Shown: in pieces, positions 5,228-13,713 of the stretch
How positions within the stretch are numbered: the first letter of the stretch is position 1
Layout: each line of letters begins with the position of its first letter
Assembly: GCA_947305585.1 (NCBI GenBank)
Contig: CAMZDY010000014.1
Span: forward strand, 1 to 17,460
Source of the DNA: an uncultured Verrucomicrobiota bacterium
GTDB lineage: Bacteria; Verrucomicrobiota; Kiritimatiellia; RFP12; UBA1067
DNA length: 17,460 nt
Direction: 5' to 3'
The notes under the pieces: model-generated
Database searches by the model: none
The model's input: the letters and a program-made list of their open reading frames with translations, nothing else
Told to the model about the DNA's origin: nothing
Made by a program: the position numbers and the translations under genes

Positions 5228-6402
5228 AACTTGCGATTCCGTACATCGAGGGCGATGGGATCGGGCCCGATATCACGCGTGCGGCGATGACCGTGTGGAA
5301 CGCGGCGATCGCGAAGGCGTACAAGGGCGAGCGCGAGGTGGAGTGGCTGGAGGTGCTGGCGGGCGAAAAGGCGTTCAAGGCCACCGGGGAGTGGCTGCCG
5401 GAGTCCACATTGGAGGCGTGCCGCCAATACAAGGTGGCCATCAAGGGACCTTTGACGACGCCGGTGGGGGGCGGAATCAGGTCCATCAACGTGGCGATGC
5501 GCCAGGCGCTCGACCTCTACGTCTGTTTGCGTCCGGTCAGGTATTTCCGGGGCGTGCCCGCGCCGGTCAAGCATCCGGAACTTACCGATATGGTCATCTT
5601 CCGCGAGAATACGGAGGATATCTACGCCGGGATCGAGTGGATGAACGGCACGCCGGAAGCGAAGAAAGTGCGCGATTTCCTGACGGGCGAGATGGGGGTG
5701 AAGAAGATCCGCTTCCCGGAATCGTCCTCGATCGGGATCAAACCGGTGTCGCAGGAGGGGTCGGAACGGCTCGTAAGGGCGGCTTTGGACTATGCCGTGA
5801 AGCATGACCGCAAGAGCGTCACTTTGGTGCACAAGGGCAACATCCAGAAGTTCACCGAGGGCGCCTTCCGGGACTGGGGCTATGCGCTTGCCCGGCGGGA
5901 GTACGGGGCGAGACTCGTGGGCGAGGGGCCTTGGTGCGAGTTCGAGAATCCGCGCACGGGACGGACGATAACGGTGAAGGACTGCATTTGCGATGCGTTT
6001 TTGCAGCAGATTCTGACGCGACCGGCCGAGTACGACGTGATCGCCACCTTGAACCTCAACGGCGATTACGTGTCGGATGCGTTGGCGGCTACGGTAGGGG
6101 GCATCGGGATCGCGCCGGGAGCCAACATCAACTACGAGACGGGCGTGGCGGTGTTCGAGGCCACGCACGGCACCGCGCCCAAGTATGCGGGACTGGACAA
6201 GGTGAACCCCGGTTCGCTCATCCTTTCGGGCGAAATGATGTTCCGTTATCTGGGCTGGACGGAAGCGGCCGACCTCATCATCGCCGCGATGGACCGCGTA
6301 ATCGCGGCCAAAACCGTCACTTACGACTTTGCGCGCCAGATGGAGGGGGCGAGGGAGGTGACGTGCTCCGGGTTCGCCCGGGCGCTGGCCGAAGCGATGT
6401 GA
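5224..6402 (+). CDS. icd: NADP-dependent isocitrate dehydrogenase
   Basis: A 392-residue cytoplasmic enzyme that converts isocitrate to 2-oxoglutarate and CO2 with NADP. It contains GGGIRSINVAMRQ with S87, equivalent to the regulatory serine of the E. coli enzyme. The substrate arginines R93, R103 and R127 follow at the expected spacing, and FRENTEDIYAG is intact. The NADP signature HGTAPKYAG and a later arginine in DFARQMEG argue for NADP. It is about 26 residues shorter at the N-terminus than E. coli Icd. ATG 5224 is preceded by AAGGAGG (5210-5216) and overlaps the lolA-like stop as ATGA. A longer start at 5158 would overlap that gene by 70 bases, and I rejected it. As last gene of the operon it may supply 2-oxoglutarate or NADPH for the same physiological state. 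Confidence 0.95.
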   Translation: MKLAIPYIEGDGIGPDITRAAMTVWNAAIAKAYKGEREVEWLEVLAGEKAFKATGEWLPESTLEACRQYKVAIKGPLTTPVGGGIRSINVAMRQALDLYVCLRPVRYFRGVPAPVKHPELTDMVIFRENTEDIYAGIEWMNGTPEAKKVRDFLTGEMGVKKIRFPESSSIGIKPVSQEGSERLVRAALDYAVKHDRKSVTLVHKGNIQKFTEGAFRDWGYALARREYGARLVGEGPWCEFENPRTGRTITVKDCICDAFLQQILTRPAEYDVIATLNLNGDYVSDALAATVGGIGIAPGANINYETGVAVFEATHGTAPKYAGLDKVNPGSLILSGEMMFRYLGWTEAADLIIAAMDRVIAAKTVTYDFARQMEGAREVTCSGFARALAEAM

Positions 6403-6417
6403 TTTGCGCTTGCCCTA

Positions 6418-6446
6418 TTGCAAAATCCGCCAAATTATGATATAAT
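6418..6446 (+). promoter_or_regulatory. Extended -10 promoter of the xseB operon
   Basis: TTGCAA (6418-6423), a 17-bp spacer and TATAAT (6441-6446) with TG at 6438-6439. The ATG of xseB is at 6455, so the predicted start (about 6453) leaves a leader of one or two bases. It shares the TATGATATAATAT core with the fmt promoter. It occupies the 52-bp gap after icd, and no terminator is visible between them. Confidence 0.8.
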
Positions 6447-6454
6447 ATCTTCTT

Positions 6455-6655
6455 ATGAAGTTCGAAGAAGCTTTAAAGACGCTGGAAACCCTGGTCGACC
6501 GGATGGAGGCGGGGGGATTGTCGCTTGACGAGACGATCAAGTGCTACGAGGAGGGGCGGAAACTGGTGGAGACCTGCCAAAAGGAACTGAAGAGCGTCCA
6601 GGCGCGCATCGAGAAGGTTACGAAGTCGGGCGAAGTGGAGGAATTTACCGCATGA
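6455..6655 (+). CDS. xseB: Exodeoxyribonuclease VII small subunit
   Basis: A 66-residue helical protein with the family pattern FEEALKTLETLVDRMEAGGL and SLDETIKCYEEGRKLVETCQ. With XseA it forms exonuclease VII, which degrades single-stranded DNA into small fragments in the cytoplasm. The large-subunit gene is not in the window. It starts practically at the transcript 5' end with no Shine-Dalgarno sequence. Its stop overlaps the next start (ATGA). Confidence 0.93.
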   Translation: MKFEEALKTLETLVDRMEAGGLSLDETIKCYEEGRKLVETCQKELKSVQARIEKVTKSGEVEEFTA

Positions 6656-7782
6656 AGCAGATTTACGTGCAGGCGCAGGCGGACCATATCGAGTCGCTTT
6701 TCAAGGCGTCGCCGATGGCGGCCATCGAGGAACTTATCTGGAACGCGCTCGATGCCGACGCCAAAGAGGTGCAGGTGGACCTCATCCTCAACGAACTGGG
6801 GGCGGTGAGCGCGATCCGGGTGTCGGACGACGGCACGGGGATCGACATTCTGAAGGCCGACAGCACGTTCGGGTCGCTCGGGGGCAGCTGGAAGCGCGAG
6901 GTGGCGGCCACCACTCCCGGCAAGCGCCGGCTGCACGGACGGCATGGACGGGGACGCTTCAAGGCGTTCGCTTTGGGCACGCATGTGGAATGGCGCACGA
7001 CGATGCGGGCGGGGGGCGACCTCGTCTCCTTTACGCTGTCGGGCGATGCGGAGCGGCCCGGGGTGTTCGAGCTCGAAGCGGCCACGCAGGGTCCGGGCAC
7101 CGGCACCGAAGTCTATATCGAGAACGTCCGCGCCAATTGCGACAGTCTGCTCGCTACGGTCGAGACGGTCGAAACCCTGGCTTCCAAGTTCGCGCTGTAC
7201 CTGAAGAGCTATCCGTTCGTCCGGATCTACTTCAACGGGCTCCCGGTGACGCCGGTCATCGTGCAGCGCGGGGAGACGGAATACACGGTGTCGACCGAGT
7301 CCGGCGCGGAGGCGAAGCTCCGGATAATCGAGTGGAAGCGGAGATTTTCCGGTTCGGGCCGGCTGGTATGGTCGGGCCGGGACGGGTTCCAGCTGCACGA
7401 ACAGAGCGCGATGGTGCGGTCGGGCGGGGCCGCGTTTACGGCGTATCTCATTTCCGACCGGTTCCTGGAGCTGGCGCGGGAGAACGCGCTCATCATGGAC
7501 GAGCTCAATCCGGAAGTGAGGATGTATCTGGATGCCGCCAAACGGAAACTCAAGGAGCATTTCGCCGAGCAGAACGCCAACAAGGCGGAGTCGATGGTGT
7601 CGGGGTGGATCGACGACGGCATCTACCCTTATGACGAAGATGACGACAGCGAAGAGCGCAGGCGGTTCGACAAGCTGGCTGTGCAGACGGCCGCCCGGTT
7701 CGAGGATTTCGCTTCGCTGGGCACAGGCGACAAGAAAGTGGTTTTCTCGCTGGTCAAAGCGGCAATGAAGAGGGAGGACTGA
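6652..7782 (+). CDS. GHKL (Hsp90/MutL-like) ATPase, short form
   Basis: A 376-residue protein with an intact GHKL ATP-binding domain (about 1-200). The N-box is EELIWNALDADA (E27, N31, D35), the next motif is VSDDGTGI (58-64) and the glycine-rich lid is GRHGRGRFKAFALG (96-109). A transducer-like second half follows (about 205-330), with a positively charged segment around KRKLKEHFAEQN. The acidic stretch YPYDEDDDSEERRR lies near the end. From memory, relatives of this type of ATP-binding protein continue well beyond this point, so this may be a shortened version. GGAGG (6637-6641) is ten bases before ATG 6652. No client is known; placement behind xseB could hint at DNA metabolism, but that is inference. 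Confidence 0.8.
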   Translation: MKQIYVQAQADHIESLFKASPMAAIEELIWNALDADAKEVQVDLILNELGAVSAIRVSDDGTGIDILKADSTFGSLGGSWKREVAATTPGKRRLHGRHGRGRFKAFALGTHVEWRTTMRAGGDLVSFTLSGDAERPGVFELEAATQGPGTGTEVYIENVRANCDSLLATVETVETLASKFALYLKSYPFVRIYFNGLPVTPVIVQRGETEYTVSTESGAEAKLRIIEWKRRFSGSGRLVWSGRDGFQLHEQSAMVRSGGAAFTAYLISDRFLELARENALIMDELNPEVRMYLDAAKRKLKEHFAEQNANKAESMVSGWIDDGIYPYDEDDDSEERRRFDKLAVQTAARFEDFASLGTGDKKVVFSLVKAAMKRED

Positions 7783-7786
7783 ACTT

Positions 7787-9217
7787 ATGGGCGGTTTTTG
7801 CGGGGTCGTTTCCAAGACCGATTGCGTGGCCGATCTGTTTTTCGGCACCGATTACCATTCGCATCTGGGCACGCACCGGGGCGGCATGGCCACGTTGGGG
7901 GCGGACGGCACGTTCATCCGGGGCATCCACAACATTTCCAACGCGCCGTTCCGGAGCAAGTTCGACAAGGAGCTCAACCGGTTCTCCGGCAAGGTGGGCA
8001 TCGGCGTCATTTCCGACACCGACCCCCAGCCGCTCGTGATGTGCTCCAAGCTGGGCACCTTCGCGATCGTCACGGTGGGGCTCATCAACAACATCGAAGA
8101 GATCAAGAACGAACTGTTCGAGCGGCACCACGTGCAGCTGCAGTTTTCGACCACGTCCGGCATGGTGGGGCCGACGGAAGTGGTTTCGGCCCTGATCTCC
8201 ACCCAGCCTTCGATCGTGGAGGGCGTCCGGTACGTGCAGGAGCGGATCAAGGGCAGCTGCTCGATCCTGATCGTGGACGACAAGGGCCGGCTCTACGCCG
8301 CGCGCGACAAGTACGGGCGCACCCCGATCGTGCTGGGCAAGAAGGACGGCGCCATGATTGCGTTGCAGGAAAGCTGCGCGCTGCCCAATCTGGGTTACGA
8401 ATACGTGCGCGATCTGGGTCCGGGCGAAATGGTGGAGCTCATCCCGGAGGGCGTGGTGCAGAAGATCGCGCCCGGCGACAAGATGGCGATCTGCTCGTTC
8501 CTGTGGGTCTATTACGGCTTTCCGGCATCGTCCTACGAAGGGCGCAACGTGGAGATGGCGCGTTATCGTTGCGGCGGGGCGCTCGCGAGGCGCTATCCCG
8601 CCCCGGTCGACGCGGCTTGCGGCATTCCCGATTCGGGCACTTCGCACGCTCTCGGGTATGCGCACGAGGCGGGCATCAAGTTCGCGCGTCCGTTCGTCAA
8701 GTACACGCCCACCTGGGCGCGGTCGTTCATGCCGCAGGACCAGCGCACGCGCGAGCATGTGGCGTCGATGAAGCTGATCCCGATCCCCGGGCTCATCAAG
8801 GACAAGTCGCTCGTCTTCTGCGACGATTCGATCGTGCGCGGCACTCAGCTCGGCAAGCAGGCGGAGCGGCTCTATCGCGACGGCTGCCGCGAAACCCACA
8901 TGCGCATCGCCTGCCCGCCTTTGATGTATCCGTGCGAATTCATCAATTTCTCGCGGTCGAAGTCGGTCTACGACCTCATAACCCGGCGCTACGTGCGGGG
9001 GCACGAGGGCGAGAACGCCGATATCGGCAAGTATACCGATCCCGAGGGCGAGCCCTACCGCAAGATGGTGGAGTTCATCCGGGAGAAACTAAATCTCACT
9101 TCGCTGGCGTTCCAGACGGTGGACGATCTCGTCAAGGCGATCGGGCTGCCGAAGGAGAAGCTCTGCACCTATTGCTGGACGGGCAAGGACGTTTCCAAAG
9201 AAGGGGAGAATAGATAA
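7787..9217 (+). CDS. Divergent amidophosphoribosyltransferase (PurF family)
   Basis: A 476-residue protein of the PurF family, which makes phosphoribosylamine from glutamine and PRPP, the first step of purine synthesis. The glutaminase part starts MGGFCGVVSK. The expected nucleophile cysteine is C5 rather than the residue exposed after removal of Met or a propeptide. THRGGMA (29-35) matches the QHRGQEGAG region. The phosphoribosyltransferase part has PDSGTSHALGYA and the PRPP loop DDSIVRGT (346-353). C236, C383, C460 and C463 match the four cysteines that hold a 4Fe-4S cluster in the Bacillus-type enzyme, so the protein should be oxygen sensitive. GGGAGG (7772-7777) precedes the start by nine bases. 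It may be a paralogue beside a canonical PurF elsewhere, so I leave the symbol empty. Confidence 0.85.
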   Translation: MGGFCGVVSKTDCVADLFFGTDYHSHLGTHRGGMATLGADGTFIRGIHNISNAPFRSKFDKELNRFSGKVGIGVISDTDPQPLVMCSKLGTFAIVTVGLINNIEEIKNELFERHHVQLQFSTTSGMVGPTEVVSALISTQPSIVEGVRYVQERIKGSCSILIVDDKGRLYAARDKYGRTPIVLGKKDGAMIALQESCALPNLGYEYVRDLGPGEMVELIPEGVVQKIAPGDKMAICSFLWVYYGFPASSYEGRNVEMARYRCGGALARRYPAPVDAACGIPDSGTSHALGYAHEAGIKFARPFVKYTPTWARSFMPQDQRTREHVASMKLIPIPGLIKDKSLVFCDDSIVRGTQLGKQAERLYRDGCRETHMRIACPPLMYPCEFINFSRSKSVYDLITRRYVRGHEGENADIGKYTDPEGEPYRKMVEFIREKLNLTSLAFQTVDDLVKAIGLPKEKLCTYCWTGKDVSKEGENR

Positions 9218-11994
9218 TGAACGTGTTGATGTCGGTGTTGATGCTGGGCGCGGCGTTCACGCGTCTCGTGCCGGAGGACGGCATTTCCAAGGCGTTCACG
9301 CTCAGGGGCGAGGGCGACTACGAAACGCGCGTGAGCTTTTGGCGTCCGGACGTGTTCCGGGTGGAAGTGGGCAAGAAGATCTACGACGGAAAAGAGACCA
9401 ACGGCGTCTACAGGGTGGCGTATGCCGACCCGTTGAACAACTGTTACCGCGCCCAGATGCTGGTGGCGGGCTACAAGGAAGACGCCACTCCGGTGGAGTT
9501 CGCCGACAGCTGCGGCAAGTTCATCTTCAGGACGTCGGAGATCGTGGTGGAGTTCGACAAGGAGACGGGCCTCATGGCGGTTTCCGATTTCCGGGGCCGG
9601 CCGGTGCTCGAGGAGGCCAAGGCGCTCGATTTCTGCATCGACGAGAAGGTGACCAATACCGTCCAGCGGCTTTGCGTGCAGCGGCTCAAGAGCGGCAAGG
9701 ACGTGCGCTACTATGGTGGCGGACAGCAGGTGGGGCGGCTCCAGCACAACGGCAAGCGCATCGCCATCGACTGCGACTACAACTGGGCCGACGGCGGCGC
9801 GCCCAACCCGGCGCCGTTCATCATGAGTTCGGACGGTTTCGGCATCCTGCGCCACACCTTCAGCGCGGGCGCGTACGACTTCACGCAGGAGCAGACGGCC
9901 GAATTCATCCATGCCGAAGACCGTTTCGACGCCTTCTATTTCATTGGCGATTTCGCGCATGTCCTTGATCGCTACACCGAGGCCACCGGGCGGCCCAACC
10001 TGATTCCGATGTGGGGGCTCGAACTGGGCGACGCCGACGCCTACATGACGCGCGAAAAGGACACCAAGCTTCCGCAGCAGGAGAAGGACGGCTCCTTCAC
10101 CGAGACGACTCCGGTGGTGGTGGAGCGCGTGGCCATGAAGTACCGCGAGGCCGACATGCCCTGCGGGTGGCTGCTTTTGAACGACGGCTACGGGTGCGGA
10201 CACATCCAGCTGGCGTCGGTGGCGGAGAAGCTCAAGGGGCTCAATTTCCATACGGGGCTCTGGACCGATGGCAAACTCGACCGCATCGCCTGGGAGGTGG
10301 GCACGGCCGGAACCCGGGTGCAGAAGCTCGACGTGGCCTGGACGAGCCAGGGTGGGCAGTTCAAGATGCAGCACGCCCTCCAGTGCAACGAAGACGCGTA
10401 CCTCGGGCTCACCACCAACGCCAACGCGCGCGCGTTCGTCTGGACGGTGCTCGGCTGGGCGGGTACGCAGCGCTACGGCATCTGCTGGGCGGGCGACGAA
10501 TACGGCGGGTGGGATTTGATCCGCTACATGATCCCCACGATAACCGGTTCGGCCATGTCGGGCCAGGCCTACGCCACGACCGACGTGGACGGCATTTTCG
10601 GCGGCTCGAACGAAACCTTCCTCCGCGATCTGCAGTGGAAGTGCTGGACGACCGCCATCTACGTGATGAACGGCTGGTCGCACATTAACAAGAGCCCCTG
10701 GAGCTATCCGGAGCCTTACCGCAGTCTCTGCCGGGACGCTTTGAACCTCAAGCTCCGGCTGACGCCGTTCTTCTATTCGCTGATGCGCCGCAGCTACGAG
10801 ACGGGTTGCCCCATCATTGCGCCGATGGTCTACAACTATCCGGAGGATCCGGTCACTTTCGGCGACGATACCAAGTACCAGTTCATGGTGGGCCGCGACG
10901 TGATCGTGGCGCCGGTCTACACGGCCGAAAAGGTCAATCGCGGCTGGTGGCGCAAGGGTATCTACCTTCCGGCGGGCGACTGGTACGACTACAACGACGG
11001 ACGCCGCGTGAAGGGCGGAACGTGGCTCAAGGCCTACCCGATCACGCTCGAGAAGCTGCCGGTGTTCGTGCGCGCGGGGGCGATCCTCCCCATGTATCCG
11101 AAGTGCGTCACCACCTCCGGTTCCGACAAGAGCCTACTTACGCTCGATATCTGGCCGGGAACGGAGGGCGAGGAGAGCTTCACCATCTATGAGGACGACG
11201 GCGAAACGCTGGACTACACGAAGGGCGCCTACACCAAGCAGACGGTGAGGGTGGCCGCCACCGCCCGGAATGCGGACGAGATGGGCGACATCACGGTTAC
11301 GGTGGAGGAGCCGGCGGGAGGGGACTACGCGGGCCGGCCCGTCAACCGCGCCTACGAATTCCTGGTGCACACCCAGGTGGAGCCGATGGACATCCCGGGC
11401 GTGGTGCAGCTCGTTTCCACCAATTCGGTGGAGATGCTCTACGCCAATTCGCGTCAGGGCTGGTACTACGACGAAAACGAGAAGGGCGGCACTCTGCACG
11501 TGAAGGTGATGCGCGCGGGCTCGTACAAGATCCGGATGGCGGAAGCCAAAGTGCAGCGTGCGGAATCGCCCGCCTACCCGGTGCCGTCCGAAGCGGAGGA
11601 AGAGGCGGCGCAGGAGGAGGTGAAGGTCAACCTTCTTGATCTCATGAAGCCGGAGAACAAACTCAAGCACCGCGATGGCGACGACACGGTGGTCAATGCC
11701 GGCGACGTGCTCAATATCGGTCCGATGGACGGCACCTATGCGAGAATCGTGGGCCATGTGGCCACGCACCCGGACAACCGTCCGGAAGCACGCTTCACCT
11801 TCCGCATTTTCGCCGGCGACAAGGAAATCTTCTCGCGTGCCAACATGAAGGGGTCGGACGTGCCGCAGCTCATCGCGGTTGACATCCCGGCCGACACCCA
11901 CTGGGTGAAGTTCAGCTTCACCGCCGACGACGAATCCGAGGCCAGCAAGAGCGCCAAGGGGCTGTGGAAGCAAACGGAGTTCGTGGCCGAGTGA
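9217..11994 (+). CDS. Glycoside hydrolase family 31 with C-terminal NPCBM-like domain
   Basis: A large 925-residue enzyme, probably exported, with a weak hydrophobic start (2-14, no basic residue). Order: N-terminal beta-sandwich (about 30-255), TIM barrel (about 260-600) and beta domains (to about 770). A Glu/Ala-rich linker (775-800) leads to an NPCBM-like carbohydrate-binding domain (about 810-925, with DGTYARIVGHVATHPDNR). Likely catalytic residues are D372 in KLDVAW (nucleophile) and D427 in CWAGDEYGGWD (acid/base), followed by DVDGIFGG. These motifs differ from the WxDMNE nucleophile motif of ordinary alpha-glucosidases and resemble GH31 branches acting on alpha-galactosaminide or similar glycans; substrate is therefore open. 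It overlaps the purF-like stop by one base (TAATG), with AAGGGGAG eight bases upstream. Confidence 0.85.
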   Translation: MNVLMSVLMLGAAFTRLVPEDGISKAFTLRGEGDYETRVSFWRPDVFRVEVGKKIYDGKETNGVYRVAYADPLNNCYRAQMLVAGYKEDATPVEFADSCGKFIFRTSEIVVEFDKETGLMAVSDFRGRPVLEEAKALDFCIDEKVTNTVQRLCVQRLKSGKDVRYYGGGQQVGRLQHNGKRIAIDCDYNWADGGAPNPAPFIMSSDGFGILRHTFSAGAYDFTQEQTAEFIHAEDRFDAFYFIGDFAHVLDRYTEATGRPNLIPMWGLELGDADAYMTREKDTKLPQQEKDGSFTETTPVVVERVAMKYREADMPCGWLLLNDGYGCGHIQLASVAEKLKGLNFHTGLWTDGKLDRIAWEVGTAGTRVQKLDVAWTSQGGQFKMQHALQCNEDAYLGLTTNANARAFVWTVLGWAGTQRYGICWAGDEYGGWDLIRYMIPTITGSAMSGQAYATTDVDGIFGGSNETFLRDLQWKCWTTAIYVMNGWSHINKSPWSYPEPYRSLCRDALNLKLRLTPFFYSLMRRSYETGCPIIAPMVYNYPEDPVTFGDDTKYQFMVGRDVIVAPVYTAEKVNRGWWRKGIYLPAGDWYDYNDGRRVKGGTWLKAYPITLEKLPVFVRAGAILPMYPKCVTTSGSDKSLLTLDIWPGTEGEESFTIYEDDGETLDYTKGAYTKQTVRVAATARNADEMGDITVTVEEPAGGDYAGRPVNRAYEFLVHTQVEPMDIPGVVQLVSTNSVEMLYANSRQGWYYDENEKGGTLHVKVMRAGSYKIRMAEAKVQRAESPAYPVPSEAEEEAAQEEVKVNLLDLMKPENKLKHRDGDDTVVNAGDVLNIGPMDGTYARIVGHVATHPDNRPEARFTFRIFAGDKEIFSRANMKGSDVPQLIAVDIPADTHWVKFSFTADDESEASKSAKGLWKQTEFVAE

Positions 11995-13694
11995 CCTTTG
12001 CCGCCTCCAAATTCGGCAGGTTCCTGCCTGCGGCCATGTTCGCCATGATCGTGGAGTTCGTCACGGGAGTGGCGAGCAGCGCGGTGTGCGGCCATCTGAT
12101 AGGCGCGGATGGGCTGTCGGTGGTGAACCTGATGCAACCGGTGATGGGGCTGGTGTCGTTCTTCGCGCTGTTGACGGGTACGGGGACGAGCGTACTGTAC
12201 TCCACCGAAATGGGCCGGTTCGAGCGCCGGAGGGCGAGCGAACTTTTGACCCAGGGTTTGTGGAGCGCGCTGATCCTGGGGGGGCTCTTGCTGGCGGGGT
12301 TGGCTGCGGCGCGAACGGCGGTGTGTGAGGCGTTCGGCGTTTCCGGGGCGGTGCTGGCGGGCGTCAAGGAGTTCTGGCTGTGGTTTCTGCCTTGTGCGGT
12401 GCTGGAGCCCGTGATGTTCTTTTTCGCCTCGATGTGCTATGCCGACGGCGACGGCCGGATTTGCGCCTGGGCGTATCTGGTGCAGCTTTTGGGCTGTTGC
12501 GTGCTGTCCGTGCCGCTCACCAGGGCGTTCGGTTTTGCCGGTTGCGCGCTGGGGCTTGGGATGTGGCATCTGGCGGCGATCGCGGTACTGTCGATCCATC
12601 TGCGCAAAAAGGGCAATTCGCTCAAGTTCGTGCGGTACTTTTCGCTGGCCGATACGCTTCGCATTTGCCGCTGTTCGGCGGGCGACGCGAGCGTCAAGCT
12701 GTGCCAGGCGGGGGTGTTTCTGGCGTTGAACCTTTATGTGGTGGCCCGCCACGGCGAAACCTGGCTGCCGGTTCTGGCGGTGGTGGTGGCGATACTTTCC
12801 CTGAGCGAGGTGTTCGACGGTATCGGTACGGCCGCTCAGCCGCTGGCGAGCGTCTATATCGGCGAACGGAACGACCGGTTGACCAGGCGCATCATGATGT
12901 ATGCCGGGTCGATGGCGGTTTGGTCGGGCGTGGCGATCATGGCGGCGCTGTTGGCGTTTCCGCAACTGGTGGTGTGGCTGGTGGGGATGCGCAACGGGGC
13001 GCTGGAAAGTTCGGCGTTGGCGGCGGCGAGACTGACCAGTCTCGGTTTGCCGGCCGTGGCGCTGGTGATGCTGCTCAATTCCTATTACACTTTCTGCGCC
13101 AAGGAGGGGTTGGCTACGGCGATCACCGTGCTGTCCACGCTGGCGATTCCGATGGCGCTTTTGCCGCTCGCGAATCTGGCGGGCAACCTCAATTTCCTGT
13201 GGCTGGCGCTGGCCGCGAGCCCCTATCTGGCGATTGCGGCCACGGCCTGGTACGTGAGGTCCGTCTACGGCAAGGGCAGCTGGCCGCTTTTCCTTTCGCG
13301 TTCGCGCGAGCGCAAGCAGCGGGTCTTCGATCTCGAGCTCGACGAACGGGCGATTTGCTCCACCGCCGCCAGGATCGGGAAGTTTTTGAGGATCCGGCAG
13401 GGGATGAGCGAACGGCGCGCGGGATTGTCGTCGCTGCTGGTGGAGGAGACGCTGATGACGGTGAAAGAACGCAACCGGGGCAAGAGGATACTCTCGGAGA
13501 TAACCATCGACCGCAACGATCCGAAGGTGCTGACCATGACCATCCGCGACGACGGGGAGATTTTCGATTTGACCGATGCCGACGCCGAAGTGAATTCGCT
13601 CAGGTCGTATCTGGTGGCCAATATAATGACGGCGTTGCCGGCCAAGCGCAACATGACAACGACGGGATTCAACCGCAACTGTTTTAAAATCTGA
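11991..13694 (+). CDS. MATE-family transporter fused to a GHKL-type ATPase domain
   Basis: A 567-residue protein. Residues 1 to about 435 form a MATE-type exporter with about twelve hydrophobic segments and a central loop; the family exchanges drugs or metabolites for Na+ or H+. Residues 445-567 form a cytoplasmic domain like the anti-sigma-factor (RsbW/SpoIIAB) GHKL ATPases: LLVEETLMTVKERN (N-box region 483-495) and IRDDGEIFDL (G1-type box). By my alignment the Mg-binding Asn of the N-box reads Thr490 and the glycine lid lacks its glycines, so catalysis may be lost. I chose GTG 11991, which overlaps the previous stop as GTGA and follows a GGAG eleven bases upstream. GTG 11964 would overlap more. 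It sits between a glycosidase and nucleobase permeases. What it exports is unknown. Confidence 0.8.
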   Translation: MTFAASKFGRFLPAAMFAMIVEFVTGVASSAVCGHLIGADGLSVVNLMQPVMGLVSFFALLTGTGTSVLYSTEMGRFERRRASELLTQGLWSALILGGLLLAGLAAARTAVCEAFGVSGAVLAGVKEFWLWFLPCAVLEPVMFFFASMCYADGDGRICAWAYLVQLLGCCVLSVPLTRAFGFAGCALGLGMWHLAAIAVLSIHLRKKGNSLKFVRYFSLADTLRICRCSAGDASVKLCQAGVFLALNLYVVARHGETWLPVLAVVVAILSLSEVFDGIGTAAQPLASVYIGERNDRLTRRIMMYAGSMAVWSGVAIMAALLAFPQLVVWLVGMRNGALESSALAAARLTSLGLPAVALVMLLNSYYTFCAKEGLATAITVLSTLAIPMALLPLANLAGNLNFLWLALAASPYLAIAATAWYVRSVYGKGSWPLFLSRSRERKQRVFDLELDERAICSTAARIGKFLRIRQGMSERRAGLSSLLVEETLMTVKERNRGKRILSEITIDRNDPKVLTMTIRDDGEIFDLTDADAEVNSLRSYLVANIMTALPAKRNMTTTGFNRNCFKI

Positions 13695-13713
13695 AATACG
13701 AGGTTATGAAATC

